Positions 11,801 through 23,039 of a DNA stretch of 64,000 nt are shown here, in pieces (the first letter of the stretch is position 1; the number at the start of each line of letters is the position of its first letter). Where the stretch lies: assembly GCA_029721435.1 (NCBI GenBank), contig CM056574.1, positions 248,001 through 312,000 of the forward strand, given 5' to 3'. The position numbers and the translations under genes are program-made. The DNA is from Gymnothorax reevesii (Eukaryota; Chordata; Actinopteri; Anguilliformes; Muraenidae). The notes below the pieces were generated by a model, which was given only the letters and a program-made list of their open reading frames with translations, searched no databases and had not been told where the DNA came from.

Positions 11801-14143
11801 GTAGACTGTGATCCTCAGGCAGAGGGATGCGATACAGCCTAATGATTTTATACTTTAAAAGAGGTTTTGAATTATTAAATCTTTGTGTCCTTCATATGAA
11901 CATACGGTGGCTGTTTCCAAACCTGCCAATCATTTTTAATGTTTCCAGCTAGGCGAGATAAAACTCATCTGTTCAGAGCATTCATAATTTCTAGAATAAG
12001 CTGACGCAATCTTGGTAATTTTTAACTTCAAAGTGAAACGCCAGTGAAGCGGGGAAAAATTCCCTGTCTCGAGACACTCCTTCAGCGGTCCGGCACAAGG
12101 TCGCTGATTGGCTGTATGCAAGTAAGTTTCTGTTGGTTTCTGGAACTGTAGTGGGGAAAAAAATTTGCGCCCGGCAAGAATGAATGAATTAATACAGTAA
12201 ATGACACTGCTTTCATAACTTGGACAAATTTTTGACTGAGCTCCCACGTAAATGCATTGCAGAGGATGAAGCACTGCCAAATATGCTTCTAAAGTAATTT
12301 CCTTCCAAGGCAAAGACCGTGTTGTCTGTCTTAAACAAACCATTAGGTTTTTGGGTTTTTTTTTTTCTTTCCTCTCATGGAGTTGTTCATGTTTTAAAAC
12401 CCATTTTTGCAGAGGCAGTTTTTCAAAAATGCATTAATAGCAATGTTGTTGAGTATTAAAAAAAGAAACCTGTTACACTGAACATAATTACACAGTTAAG
12501 ATGCTTGAAAAGAGTTACTCTTAAAATACTTACCTTTACGGTGTAATTAAGTAAATATTTATTCCTATAGTGTCCTTCACAGTAGGGGTACACAGAGTGC
12601 TTCACACGTATGCAGATAAAAACATACATCAAGTGATTGAAATAGCAATAAGAAACATGAAAGGCAGAGCATAAATAAAAAGCAGAATAGTACAGTTATG
12701 TGTCAGTCATGTGACAAACAATGGAAACAGGCAGTGGGCACCACCTAATCTGCAAATGCTTGTCTGAACAAGTGCGTCTTTAACTGCCCCTTAAAGGCAG
12801 TTTGTTTTTTTGCTATTTATTTCTCATTCTGAATGTAGTTGTTGTTCATTACCACCTGCAGTTTATGGCAGTTTACTTTTATTTTTTCGAAAAAGGTTGA
12901 GGTTTATATGAATTACAATGTGTGAAATAAACTGCAATTGACTCTGAAAACAATGTTTTCAATGTCCTGTTTTTTTTTTCTTTTTCTTTTTCTTTCCCCT
13001 TTGGGGGGGCGCAAAAATTTTTCTTATGTTCCAAGGGTGGCCCAGCAGAGAGAGTTTGAGAACAACTGAAGCAATGAGGATCAAGAATTGCTCGCCTGGA
13101 GATCTGCAGTGAAGCAAATTGAGCAAATTTGTTTTCATCATGAGAAGATGTTTTATCTCCGTTCATGAGTGAACAGCGTACATGTGTAGATCCAGGAAAT
13201 ATTCATGCCAAACAGATTTCACGTAAGTGTAATTTCCATGTTTTGTGTATGTGTGGCATGTGTAGCAATTGCATAAGTTTATCCTGATTCCATTACAAAT
13301 TTGCATAATGTGTGATTCTAAGTTCCTGGCAGTGAATGTAAATTTGATAGTTAGCAATGTTAGCAAAAATTATATAATGAGATTGAAAGCAGCATTCTAA
13401 TGGTCTCTAACAAAAACCACGCGAACCATTCCAATGTAGTAGGCGTACCTGTAATCCTTTGTTAAGCTTCAAATAAAACAATGATTTTGCTTGAAAAATT
13501 GTATTGAAGTTATTTTTTGCATGCATTTAGCTGTTTCAAAGAGTCCAGATGTGGCAGATCTGCTGAATTTGGCAATTGATGCTACAAGATGCTGTATTTT
13601 CATCAATATCTGCTCGAAATAGGTAGCACCATTCAAAAAATAGCTGTAAAAAAAACTAGGCTGAGCACCATCCCAATTTTTTTTGTCAGATGAAGTTGAC
13701 AACTTATAGCAAACTATGGTAAAGATTTGAAGGATGTGGCCAATTGTGCGCATTTTGAACCATGGGCTCCGTAAAATGAAAAATGAGCAAAATAATTTTT
13801 TTTTTCTCTTCTCATTCCTGCCAAGATACAAACAAGATTAAATTGGATTACCCATGAGAGGTATCAGGACTGGTCACAAAAAAATTCAAGCTTGAATTCC
13901 CTAAACTTTCTGATCTGTAGCATTCAAAAAGCACAGCAATTTTTACGATTTTTGGCTTTCCAGCCAATTTTGGAGCCCTATTGTGGAGCAACCAAGGTAG
14001 ATGCAATGGAAGCCCAAAGTTGAACAAAACACAATTTAGTCAAAATTAAAAAAAAAAAAATTGTGAAAGGCCATCGCTTCAAAACTATAAAGGATATTGG
14101 TCTAATACTTGGTATTATTTCATAAGTTCACCAGAGGTACCTG
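11801..14143. other. Intergenic, no gene recognised
   Basis: About 2.3 kb of AT-rich sequence with poly-T and C/T-rich simple tracts (about 12355-12370 and 12969-12997). The open frames are short and have no recognisable domain. Confidence 0.6.
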
Positions 14144-15727
14144 CAGTGCCATGAAAAAGTATTTGCCCTCTTCCTGATTTCCTTTTTTGCATATTTTTCA
14201 CACTTAAAAGTTTCTGATCATCAGACAAATATTAATATAAGAAAAAGATTACTCAAGTAAATGCAAAATGCAGTTTTTAAATTATTTCATTTATTAAGGG
14301 GAAAAAGCTATCCAAACCTACCTGGCCCTATGTGAAAAAGTAATCCCCCCCCCATAAAATCATGAATTAACTGTGATTAACCACTTTTTTTGAGCCCAGT
14401 TTCACTAACCACACCCAGGCCTGATTACTGCTACACCTGTTGAATCAAGAAATCACTTCACTAGAACCAGTCTGACAAAGTGAAGTAGGCTAAAAGATCT
14501 CAAAAAGCAACATGTTATGCCGCGAACTGAAGAAATTCAGGAACAGATGAGAAACAAAGAAATTGACATCAATAAGTCTGGAAAGGGTTGCAAAGCCATT
14601 TCTAAGGCTTTGGGACTCCGGCAAATCACTGTGAGAGCCATAATCAACAAATGGAGAAAACTTGGAACAGTGGCGAACCTTCCCAGGAGTGGCCGGCCTA
14701 CCAAAATTACTCCAAGAGTGCATCAACTACTCATCCAGGAGGTCACAAAAAAAACCCATAATATCTGAGGAACTGCAGGCCTCATATGCCTCAGTTAAAG
14801 TCACTGTTCATGATCCAACAATAAGACAGAGATTGGGAAAAAAATATTGCATCCATTGGAGGGTTCCAAGGCAAAAACCGCTGCTGAACAAAAAGAGCAT
14901 GAAGGCTTATCTCGCATTTGTCAAAATGAACCTTGATAATCCCCAAGACTTTTGGGAATATATTCTGTGGACTGAGGAGATGTAAGTTGAACTTTTTGGA
15001 AGGTGTGCATCCCGTTACATCAGGCGTAAAACCAACACAGCATTTCATAAAAAGAACATCATACCAAAAGTCAAACATGGTGGTAGTGTGATGGTTTGGG
15101 GCTGCTCTGCTGCTTCAGGACCTGGACTTGATATAATTGATAGAACTATGAATTCTTCTCTCTGCTGGAAAATCCTGAAGGAGAATCTCCAACCATCGGT
15201 TTGTGACCTCAAGCGCACTTGGGTTATGCAGTGGGACAATGATCTGAATGGCTTAAAAAACAAAATGAAGATTTTGGAATGGCCTTAAATCCTTAAATCC
15301 GGGCTTAAATCCTATTGAGATGCAGTGGTATGACCTTAAACAGGCCGCTCATGCTCAAAACCCCTTCAATCTGGCTGAATTAAAATAATTCTGCGAAGAA
15401 GAGTGGACTAAAATTCTTCCACAGTGATGTAAAAGACTCATTGCCAGTTATTGGAAACATTTGATTGCAGTTGTTGTCGCCAAGGGTGGCACAACCAGTT
15501 ATTAGGATTTAGGGGGCAATTACTTTTTCACATAGGGCCAGGGAGGTTTGGATAGCTTTTTACACTTGATAAATGAAATCATCATTTAAAAACTAACTGA
15601 ATTTTGTATTTACTTGGGGTGTCTTTGTCTAATATTAAAATTTGTTATATCTGAAACATTTAAGCGTGACACACATATGCAAAAAAAAATAAATCAGGAA
15701 GGGGGCAAATACTTTTTCACGGCACTG
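14144..15727 (+). mobile_element. Tc1/mariner transposon, decayed
   Basis: Starts CAGTGCCATGAAAAAG and ends CTTTTTCACGGCACTG, terminal inverted repeats that pair well over at least 30 bases (TATTTGCCC...CTTCCTGATTT). TA follows the right end at 15728-15729; on the left TA lies four bases away, so that junction has changed. Length 1.58 kb is normal for Tc1. It carries one transposase pseudogene. Confidence 0.9.
14517..15507 (+). pseudogene. Tc1 transposase, frameshifted
   Basis: Starts ATG at 14517 with a helix-turn-helix DNA-binding region (KGCKAISKALGLRQITVRAI) and the linker motif NLPRSGRP. It goes on in the next frame after an A-run near 14750 (RQRLGKKYCIHWRVPRQKPL), then VMVWGCSAASGPG at about 15090. 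The second catalytic Asp region (QWDNDLNG) and the third region (PGLKSYxDAVV, about 15300-15335) are altered, and several frameshifts and stops occur. Tc1 transposases are about 340 residues and cut and paste the element into TA. This copy cannot encode one. Confidence 0.85.
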
Positions 15728-15851
15728 TATATGAATTTTTTGAGAAATTTCTGAGGGGGTGACCCAGGAATTTTCAGATTTTCTGGATGCCTTCACTTGG
15801 ACTGACCCTTAATAAATAGATTCTTAATCAGGCAAACTTAATCGTAAACCA

Positions 15852-16380
15852 TTATAGAGCTATTATGCAGGAAAGGGTGATGTTACTGAAGGCCTTCCTG
15901 ACATCTGACGGCACGCCACTGCCATCAAGGATACTTGATGGTACTTGCAAGGAGCCAATTAGTACTGGAAACGCATTGTTAACATCAGGAAGAGCGCAAA
16001 ATGGGTCATTCACCTTGAAGTTGTAAAGTTGTTGCAACTGGAATTTTCTTTGACACCAGTTGAGCTTGCATCAGAGAGCCTGGCATGTTCTGTGTAACTC
16101 TCTAGTTCGCATCTCAATCATCATCCAGCACAGTTTGTATTTGTTCTCTGTCTATCAAACAAAACTGGCAAGGCTTATTGGCAGTGAAGCTCTCAACATA
16201 ACCACACAATGTGTGCATTGCCAAATTATCGGCTGTTAATACTGTGATAGTCCCAAACAGTTTACGTTTTTCTCCCTGAACATTTATGTCTTTACCAGAA
16301 TTTTCAAGGAGTCTGATATCTTCAAGTAATGGTTCCACTACTTTCCCAAGCCCTCATGTTCCCCTGTCTGTCGAGCTGAA
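15852..16380 (-). pseudogene. Fragment of a transposon-encoded protein
   Basis: Two short minus-strand frames. The upper one (16338-16114) contains PLLEDIRLLENSG, a TADNLAMHTLCGYVESF stretch, then CQFCLIDREQIQ. A [T/G]DNL-x-[M/S]H-x2-GG/CGY/F-[E]SF...CxFC arrangement is one I associate with transposon-derived fish proteins annotated as uncharacterised or tnp2/EnSpm-like; this is recollection of a family pattern, not a search. The lower frame (16037-15852, VNNAFPVLIGSLQVP) could be its continuation after a break. No terminal repeats were found around it. Confidence 0.45.
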
Positions 16381-16899
16381 AAGAAGACGCTGGTGAAATA
16401 TGAGTTCAGGATGAATTGAGTTCCTGCAGCTGGTTTCTTGTGCTGAAGTAGATGGCACCCATTATATGAATTTATGTCTTGGATCCTAAACATTTTAAAT
16501 GTTGTCTTATAAGCCTACTGCTTGAGCACAAAAATTTTGTTTCCTGCCACACAGCACAGTTGTAACATGGGGATTTTCATTGGTTGTGTTTGCTTGGCTA
16601 CAATAATTTCCCTATAAAATGTTTTTTCTTCCCTTTGTCTTGTTCACAAGTGCTAATCCTTAAAGCGCTGAAATAAAATTTAAAAAAATATTAATTTAAT
16701 TATCTTATGCTGTTAGAAACTTGTGTAGAAGAGCTCCCCTGCTGGAAATCTTTTAAACAGGCTGCCACATGATAGGTTTTCAGCAGCTTTGATTTTGAAT
16801 TGAAATCATGGAGCAAATATAGCTGCATTTAGCGTGGAAAGGGTTAAAACTGCAAGACATAATTTAATGACTCTCAAAATTCTCATCTGTTATTATATT
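16381..16899. other. Non-coding, nothing recognised
   Basis: AT-rich sequence between the transposon-protein remnant and a MITE-like repeat; no open frame or repeat structure stands out. Confidence 0.5.
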
Positions 16900-17263
16900 G
16901 CCTGGCACACACTACAGGATAATCGGGCTGATTTTTGTTTTGATCTCCCCCTTCCAATCAAAGCCAGCAACGGCCCGATTGTCTGATGTTTGCAAACGTC
17001 ACCTTGTCTGATTTCCCTGTGGTGTGGGGGGTGTTAAGAGTGATTTTGTCTGATCCAATCCGCTTGGAAGGACTCTGAAGGAGAGATTGTAAATAATGAA
17101 CATGTTTAATATTTGTGTCTAGAAATCCTGTAGTGTGTGAGGTGATCCACACACCATAAGATCAGAAGAGAGATCTTGTGCGATCTGTGTTTTATCATCG
17201 AGTGTGTGGTCTCTAAATCTGTGAAGGTCTGAAGACTCCTGTAATGTGTGCCAGCCTCAACTT
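16900..17263. mobile_element. Probable MITE
   Basis: The ends are inverted: GGCACACACTACAGGAT at about 16903-16919 against CTCCTGTAATGTGTGCC at about 17236-17252. Internally, repeats of TGTGTGAGG / CACACACC and GATCTGTG keep the same theme. No coding capacity. The target duplication is unclear, so the superfamily is not assigned. Confidence 0.45.
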
Positions 17264-17839
17264 CCAAATGGAATACAATAGTGCAACACTTCTGATAGAA
17301 AATTATACCCACATGCTTCCCAATTGTAACATTAATATTACTTCCTGTTTTTCTTATGAAAATTAACTACTTGACATCATCTCATACATAATGTAACTTA
17401 GTATTATCCCAAGCACTTATTTGCTGGTGTAAGTGGAATGACGGTGATTCATGTTTGAGTACTTCAGTAGAAAGTCAAAAATGCAGTTACCCAATACAAT
17501 ATATGGTTATATGCCTGTATAACCATTATAATTCATCATGTTTAGTCTCTTTTTGACTGCTGGAACTGATATCATGCTGCCATTGTGTAGTACAGGCAAA
17601 GTTTGTAAATATCCTTCGCTGGTATGATTGATAGTTATACTATTGAGCCGTTCTGGTGTAGCAATTGAGTGAACTGTTCCTGAATTCTATAGTTTGATTT
17701 AGGTTGACAGATGAGAGAGAATTTTAAAAAAATGTAAAAGAATAGATTGCTGGAATCATCCAAAATCTGTGGAGAAAGTATTTATTTCATCTCAATTGTC
17801 CAGTTTAAAGTTAAAATCCCTTCCTCCATTTCCCCACAG
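17264..17839 (+). other. Probable intron upstream of zinc-finger exon
   Basis: AT-rich, no gene. It ends in a pyrimidine-rich tract and TCCCCACAG (17831-17839), a good splice acceptor matched by the same sequence ahead of the paralogous exon at 50758. Confidence 0.55.
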
Positions 17840-18814
17840 GAGCTGCACTTCTGAACACATCAGATCAGCAGAATGATGCAGGCAGGAGTCTGTCTGAGAC
17901 AGGACACTGAGACGACCCCACCAGAGCTCCCCGCGCTGCACAGGATCAGACAGAAAGAAGAGGACCTACATGGACTGGAGTCTGTCCACATGGCGGAGTC
18001 AGAGACAAAATGCACTGCACCAGGACTAGACTCACTGGAGCCAGAGTGTGTTACTGCAAACAGCAGGGTCAGTGATTTACATCACACACAAGCATCACTG
18101 ATAAAAACAGAAGCTGATCTGAGCTCCAGCAACACTGGGGATCTAAAGACCGAGAGCCTAGACTTTATAGAACTGGCATATGAAACCCATCTGCATCCTG
18201 ACCAGATCAAAACTGAAACAGATTATGGAGACTATATTAAGGTTGAACACGTTAATGTCTTGCAAGATGTTAAGTGTGTTGATATTAAATGTGATGAAGT
18301 GAAGTTTGAATCCAGTGAAGGTACAGTGAGTGATCTCATGAATACTGCCTTTAATGTACCCGGTGTTGATGGAAAAGGCCAGAGAGAACCATGGCAGTGT
18401 GCAGGAGAGCCCAACACAAACAACAAAAAATCAGGGAAAAAACAGTTGGAATTAATCCAAGGTGTGGAAATGGATATAATGGAAATAACCCAGCCCTGCT
18501 CTCAGCATGAGAAGTGTTTTATGAATAAATCTCATTTAAATGACCTACCAAGATTACATGCAGGTGAAAAGCCCTACAAATGTGGTCAGAGTGAGAAGAG
18601 TTTTTCTCAGAAATGCCATTTAAATTCCCACCAGAGAATTCATACAGGTGTAAAGCTCTACAAATGTGATCAGTGTGAGAGGAGTTTTTCTCAGAAATGC
18701 CATTTAAATTCCCACCTGAGAATTCATACAGGTGAAAAGCCCTACAAATGTGATCAGTGTGAGTGGAGCTTTTCTCGGAAATCTGATTTAAAATCCCACC
18801 AGAGAATTCATACG
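17840..18814 (+). pseudogene. C2H2 zinc-finger protein exon, split by a LINE
   Basis: The exon starts after the acceptor at 17838-17839; the ATG is at 17873. An N-terminal acidic region (RQKEEDLHGLESVH, LIKTEADLSS, several IKTE/VKFE patches) is typical of fish zinc-finger transcription factors and has no DNA-binding fold. The fingers are: one degenerate (HEKCFMNKSHL), one with its second Cys changed to Ser (YKCGQSEKSFS), then two intact C2H2 fingers (YKCDQCERSFSQKCHLNSH and YKCDQCEWSFSRKSDLKSH) with HTGEKP-type linkers. After QRIHT the reading frame runs into LINE sequence and stops at 18866-18868. The fingers resume at about 20536. A truncated nuclear DNA-binding protein could still be made, but the original gene is broken. 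Confidence 0.85.
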
Positions 18815-20455
18815 ACATCGGGTATGACCTCAGCAGAAGTAGAAGCAGAAAAGGTCACAAAAGAGTGAACCATCTTCTATTCATGGATGACCTGAAGCTC
18901 TATGCCGAGTCAGAACAAAAACTTGGCCAACTTATTGAAGTTGTCCATAAGTTCTCCAAGGATATTAATATGGAACTTGGCCTGGAAAAGTGCTCTTAAT
19001 GTACAATCAGGAAAGGTAAGAAGGTAGTAGCAGAAAATATTCTACTAGGGGAGGAAATTGTATTGCAGATCTGGCCAAGGATTCCACATACAAATATCTG
19101 GGAATAGAAGAAAATGCAATACTAGAGCATAAGAAAATGAGGGAAGGAGTCAAGAAAGAATACTATAAGCGCCTAAAAAATATCTGCAAATCAGAACTAA
19201 CACCAAAAAAGAAGATCACTGCCATAAACCAATTTGCAATCCCTGTGGTGACCTACGGTTTTGGCATAATAGACTGGCCGCAAGGTGAGTTGGACAAGTT
19301 AGATATTAAGACCAGGAAGACTCACCTTACACAAAGTGACCTACAGAAATCAGTGTATGGATAGGATATATCTATCTCGCAGAGAAGGCGGACTTGGCCT
19401 CACAGAAATCAACCACGCCTATAGAGCAACAGTTGTTAGTATGGGACAGTACCTAAAGAGCACTGAGGAGGATGTGATGAAAATGGTTGCACAACAACAT
19501 GCTGAGACCCTACCCCAGCAGACGTCTCTAATCAAACTGGCTGAAAACTTTGCTAGAGATATTTTTGAAGAGAGACAAGGAAACAAACTGACAAAGGCAA
19601 CCAAGCTAGCAAGAAATACACGGGCAAAATTCAGCAAAATGGAACAGATTCGCAGAATGGACAGATGGAAGCAACATCGTAGAGCTGGACGCTTCGAAGA
19701 AGAACTGGAAAAGGATTACATCGACAAAGAAGGATCAATACAGTGGCTGAAGAATGGAGAGCTGGGATTCGACGGAGAGAGAATCATCGTTGGAGCCCAA
19801 GACCAGGGGCTTTTAACGAATGGCTTCAAGAAGATGGCAGGAATATCACAAAATGATCTATGTAGATTCTGTCATATAACAGTTGAAAGTGTGAACCATT
19901 TAGTATCAGGCTGCCAAACCCTCCTGTCAGATGGATATTATACCTCCCGCCACAGTAAGATCTGCAAATACCTGCACTGGAAAATATGCAAAGAGCTGGA
20001 AGTGGAAGTCAAGGAGAAAATATGGGACCATGAACCAGCACCAGTGGTCTCTAACGGGAAAGTAACGATCTTCTACGACAAAGTCATCCCAACTGGAAGG
20101 TTCATAGAGGGAGGTGCAATAAAACCAGACATTGTCAGCTGGAATAGGCAGGAGAAAAATGCCAAAATTATAGATGTCACTGTCCCCAATGACTATGGAC
20201 TTAATAGAGCAGAAAGAGAAAAGATAACAAAATACCAAGATCTAAAAAATGACCTGAAAACAACTTAGTCATTGAAAGTAATTGATATAATACCAGTGGT
20301 GGTCGGTGCAACGGGGCTTATGAAGAAAAACCTGAAGAACTACATGGAGGCCATCCCCGGTTGTCCTAGTACCCAGGAAGTTCAGCTATCCGCAATCAAA
20401 GGAACGGTTACCATCTTGAAAAGAGCCCTTGGATACAATGCCAAAAATGCTTAGG
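18815..20455 (+). pseudogene. LINE ORF: RT end, CCHC finger, restriction-like endonuclease
   Basis: The frame LLFMDDLKLYAE (18874-18909) is the RT catalytic region (F-MDD variant). A stop near 18999 and frameshifts near 19060 and 19350 follow. The long frame 19336-20268 has a basic region, then CRFCHITVESVNHLVSGC (C-x2-C-x8-H-x4-C), the finger found before the endonuclease of R2-type elements. After it come KPDIVSW and KIIDVTVP, a PD-x14-D pattern as in the restriction-like endonuclease. After a TAG at 20266-20268 the same frame continues with VVVGATGL and LKRALGY, a C-terminal tail seen in this group. The enzyme would nick target DNA and prime reverse transcription there. Confidence 0.78.
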
Positions 20456-20535
20456 GTGTAACTATAGACCCCAGGAAAGGGGCCCATTACACACTATAAG
20501 AAGAGAAATAAGGAAAATGAAAAGTGAAAGGACCA
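18815..20535 (+). mobile_element. 5'-truncated LINE with restriction-like endonuclease (R2-type superclade)
   Basis: Sits inside the linker between two C2H2 fingers. It begins within the RT domain and runs to a short 3' region (about 20456-20535) containing a self-complementary CCCCAGG...CCC stretch. It carries the C-terminal Cys-His finger and endonuclease of the older LINE lineages (R2, R4, NeSL and kin), not an APE endonuclease. The left junction is within a few bases of 18814. The exact right junction and any target duplication could not be fixed. Confidence 0.75.
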
Positions 20536-20620
20536 ACAAAAGTGATCAGTGCAGCGAGAGTTTCTCAAAGAAATGGCATTTGGAATGCCACAGGATAACT
20601 CATGCAGGTGAAAAGCCCTA
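20536..20620 (+). pseudogene. Continuation of the interrupted zinc-finger gene
   Basis: Reads SDQCSESFSKKWHLECH then ITHAGEKP before a TAG. This is one more C2H2 finger of the same gene, with its first Cys changed to Ser. It lies directly after the LINE 3' end and lacks the HTGEKPYK linker start, which was lost or replaced at the insertion. Confidence 0.75.
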
Positions 20621-21639
20621 GGCCTCCAGTCACAGGCCTTAGATTTCTTCGGCGAAATAAGTTTTTATTTTTCTCTTTCCTGGGGTTAGAGTTCTTCCTT
20701 ACCAGTGTCGCTTCTGACTTGACCGACAAATGCGTGCTCTGTGAGAAGCGCTTTGCTTTTAAGACCAAACTTTCATTACTGTGAGTAAATTTATTCAGGA
20801 GTTTATGCCATGTGTGTTAAAAATTAGCTGTGCTATCTGTGATGGCCATTCAATGTAATGTTCTTATCTAACTAAATAAATAAAACTCGAGTTGGACAAT
20901 GTTGATGTGTGCCTATTTAAATAAAAACAGGAGGCTCCTCAGAGCCTGTACTTGGGCCGGGTCTAAGCCTGGGCCAATCGCGAAATTGCGGGCGCACATG
21001 AGCAGGACAATCGCGACCCCAGGAAAAAAAAGAAATAAATAATGGAGTCGAAACTTCGACTTGTGGCCTACTGGCCCGAGTAATAAATTTATGTCTTGTT
21101 TTTACTTCTCTGTCTTAAAAATGATAAGGCACGCAATGGGCTGTAACAGCCTCTCCAGTGCTGGCGTTGTTTACTGGAACAGTAGAGGGCAGTGATACCC
21201 ATAGCCGGTAAAATTATGGAAAGTTTTGGAAGTTGTTCATCGTTTTCATGACTGCTTCAGTCAGGAAATTTGTGGCGAACACCAATCCTGCACCCTGCTT
21301 GGAAATTTCTCTCCTTGATATAGGGTATGTTGCATTCAGCATAGCAATGTGATTGAAGTGTTTACGTCTTTATCAATCGGGGTAAGGCTTTTTCCTTTAT
21401 TTAATTTTAACAGTTGATGTTATGGGTTTTTTTTTTTTGGTGCATTGACCAGTAGTCGGCAGTTGTAAATCGGCTACTTTTTGACCACAATGTTTGCTTG
21501 TTGTTAATAAGGCAGTACCTAAGCCTTAGATAAAAGCTCAGATACATTTAGGATCAGAAAGGGGTCAATCTGAACACGAAATGCAGCTCATGGCTCTCAG
21601 CTTTTCCCAATCTGCTTGTTAATTAGTCAGCTCATTGTC
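20621..21639. other. Non-coding, with a finger-like scrap
   Basis: A short frame at about 20690-20784 reads DKCVLCEKRFAFKTKLSLL, half of a C2H2-like finger without the two His; it may be a remnant of the same gene or chance. The remainder has no gene. A CTCAGAGCCTGTACTTGGG tract and a poly-T run (21427-21438) are the only notable stretches. Confidence 0.4.
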
Positions 21640-22080
21640 TAATTAGTTCCCCCGCTCCCTTCCACTCCTCACTGCTCTCCCTCGTCTGCTTTGAGTTTGA
21701 GCTAATGAACAGTGACTTGATTTGACTTGGACATGATGTCTTGGTCACAACTCTAGAGCGGAGAAGCTGGATCTTGTGCTTACTCGAGATGTTTTTGTCC
21801 TTCCATATGACTCTTAGTTTTGTGAGCGCTGATGTTAATTGCACTAGACGTGCAAGCACCTCTTGTCCCTCTTCTGAGACAATGCACTCGAGGTATTTAA
21901 AATGGGTAACTGCTTCAAGACATTAATCTTTCACTTTGATTTCATTAATAAAGCCATCTGCATTGTTTGTCATGATCGTGGTTTTTCTTAGCCTTTTTGA
22001 AGTCTGTGAATACTTGGTACAGGTCTCGTTGATGCTGCCGGTACTTTTCCATAATTATTCTCAAATTGAATATTTGCTCA
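21640..22080 (-). pseudogene. APE-type LINE: RT C-terminal part
   Basis: Minus-strand frames read YQVFTDFKKAK, then FKYLECIVSEEGQEVLARL, then LRVIWKDKNISSKHKIQLL. These match the post-YADD part of the RT in this LINE family (FKYLGS-V-SDEG, W-DKNISL-K). The catalytic block between TDFKKA and FKYL has been deleted, so the piece is not functional. Confidence 0.75.
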
Positions 22081-22096
22081 GTGGTACTTATATATA

Positions 22097-22170
22097 CTGC
22101 TCAAAAAAATAAAGGGAACATTTGGGGTTATATTGTGTTGTTTAAGTGTTTCCTTTATTTTTTTGAGCAG
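22097..22170. mobile_element. Small palindromic MITE, Tc1/mariner type
   Basis: 74 bp, beginning CTGCTCAAAAAAATAAAG and ending CTTTATTTTTTTGAGCAG, with TA on both sides (22095-22096 and 22171-22172). The TA target and these ends fit a Tc1/mariner-derived MITE common in fish. Confidence 0.85.
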
Positions 22171-22189
22171 TATACACGAAAACACAGAC

Positions 22190-23035
22190 CGTGACAAGGA
22201 CAATGTGGTTCTGCACTCCAGTTGTTCAACTTATTTTAACAGCATCACATAACCAAAGCAAAATCAAGTTAATAAAAATAAACATCAATATAACATAATA
22301 CTGACAATTAAATAATACAACAGAATAACAATACAGTGCACCGAAAACCCGCCCACCCAGGACATGGAGCAATGCTAGGCTAAATGGATATAGAACGAGA
22401 TCCCTTGTGCCATACCTGCTAGACGAAAGGATATCCCAGTCAAACAGACCTAGAAACGCTAGGATAAAGCTATTAAGAATGTGATGCCTTCTATTTCTGC
22501 TTGACAGAAAATATATCACTTAAGCAGATTCGGTCATGCAGAGGTAGACACATTTAGTTGTCTTCATTGTAAGTTTGAGTGGGTTGCATTATTTTGAAAT
22601 TGTATACAGAGGTTAACAACGAGGAGCGTGTGAGTCCAAGATGCAGTTTGGCATTGTCTGAAAGATTGGTTAAGTTAATAAAATGACCAAGCAAATCTGC
22701 AAGGTTGCCAAAAAAGTTAGACCTCTGTTGACTATATAAAGGACAATGGAGCATGAAATGCAAAATGGATTCACAGAAACACCCACATCTGCAAGAGGCA
22801 CTGGTAGCAAGTCCCCGGATAAAGAGACTTTGATTTAATGCACAAGTGACGATGCGAAGCCGGACAAGAAGGGCTCAGGTGTAGCGGGGGCCACAATCAT
22901 AATGCAGGGGACGAAAGGGACTTACTCATTTTATTAGGTAATCCTGATACAAAGGGTATCATAAAAAAACCCACATCAAGATCAAGTTCATTCCAGTGAC
23001 TTAAACAATAAGGAGTAAAAGATTGGTACTTCTCA
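22190..23035 (-). pseudogene. C-terminal fragment of a second LINE
   Basis: Minus-strand frames read FTPYCLSHWNELDLD (about 23015-22970), then LVRLRIVTCALNQ, then SCRCGCF with ILHFMLHCPLYSQQR (about 22760-22715). A W-N-LD block, an RLR block and a CxC...H-x4-C cluster form the C terminus of a common animal LINE group. The fragment lies between two parts of the APE-type LINE, so it was inserted there (or joined by rearrangement). No catalytic domain is present. Confidence 0.6.
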
Positions 23036-23039
23036 GCCT

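Noticed and set aside
12879..13166. Lys-rich minus-strand frame as a gene
   Set aside because: It is driven by a poly-T/C simple tract and has no motif.
18519..18818. Minus-strand repeated open frame
   Set aside because: Antisense of the zinc-finger repeats; the apparent repeats follow from the finger period.
19927..20238. Minus-strand open frame of 103 codons
   Set aside because: Shadow of the LINE endonuclease ORF on the other strand.
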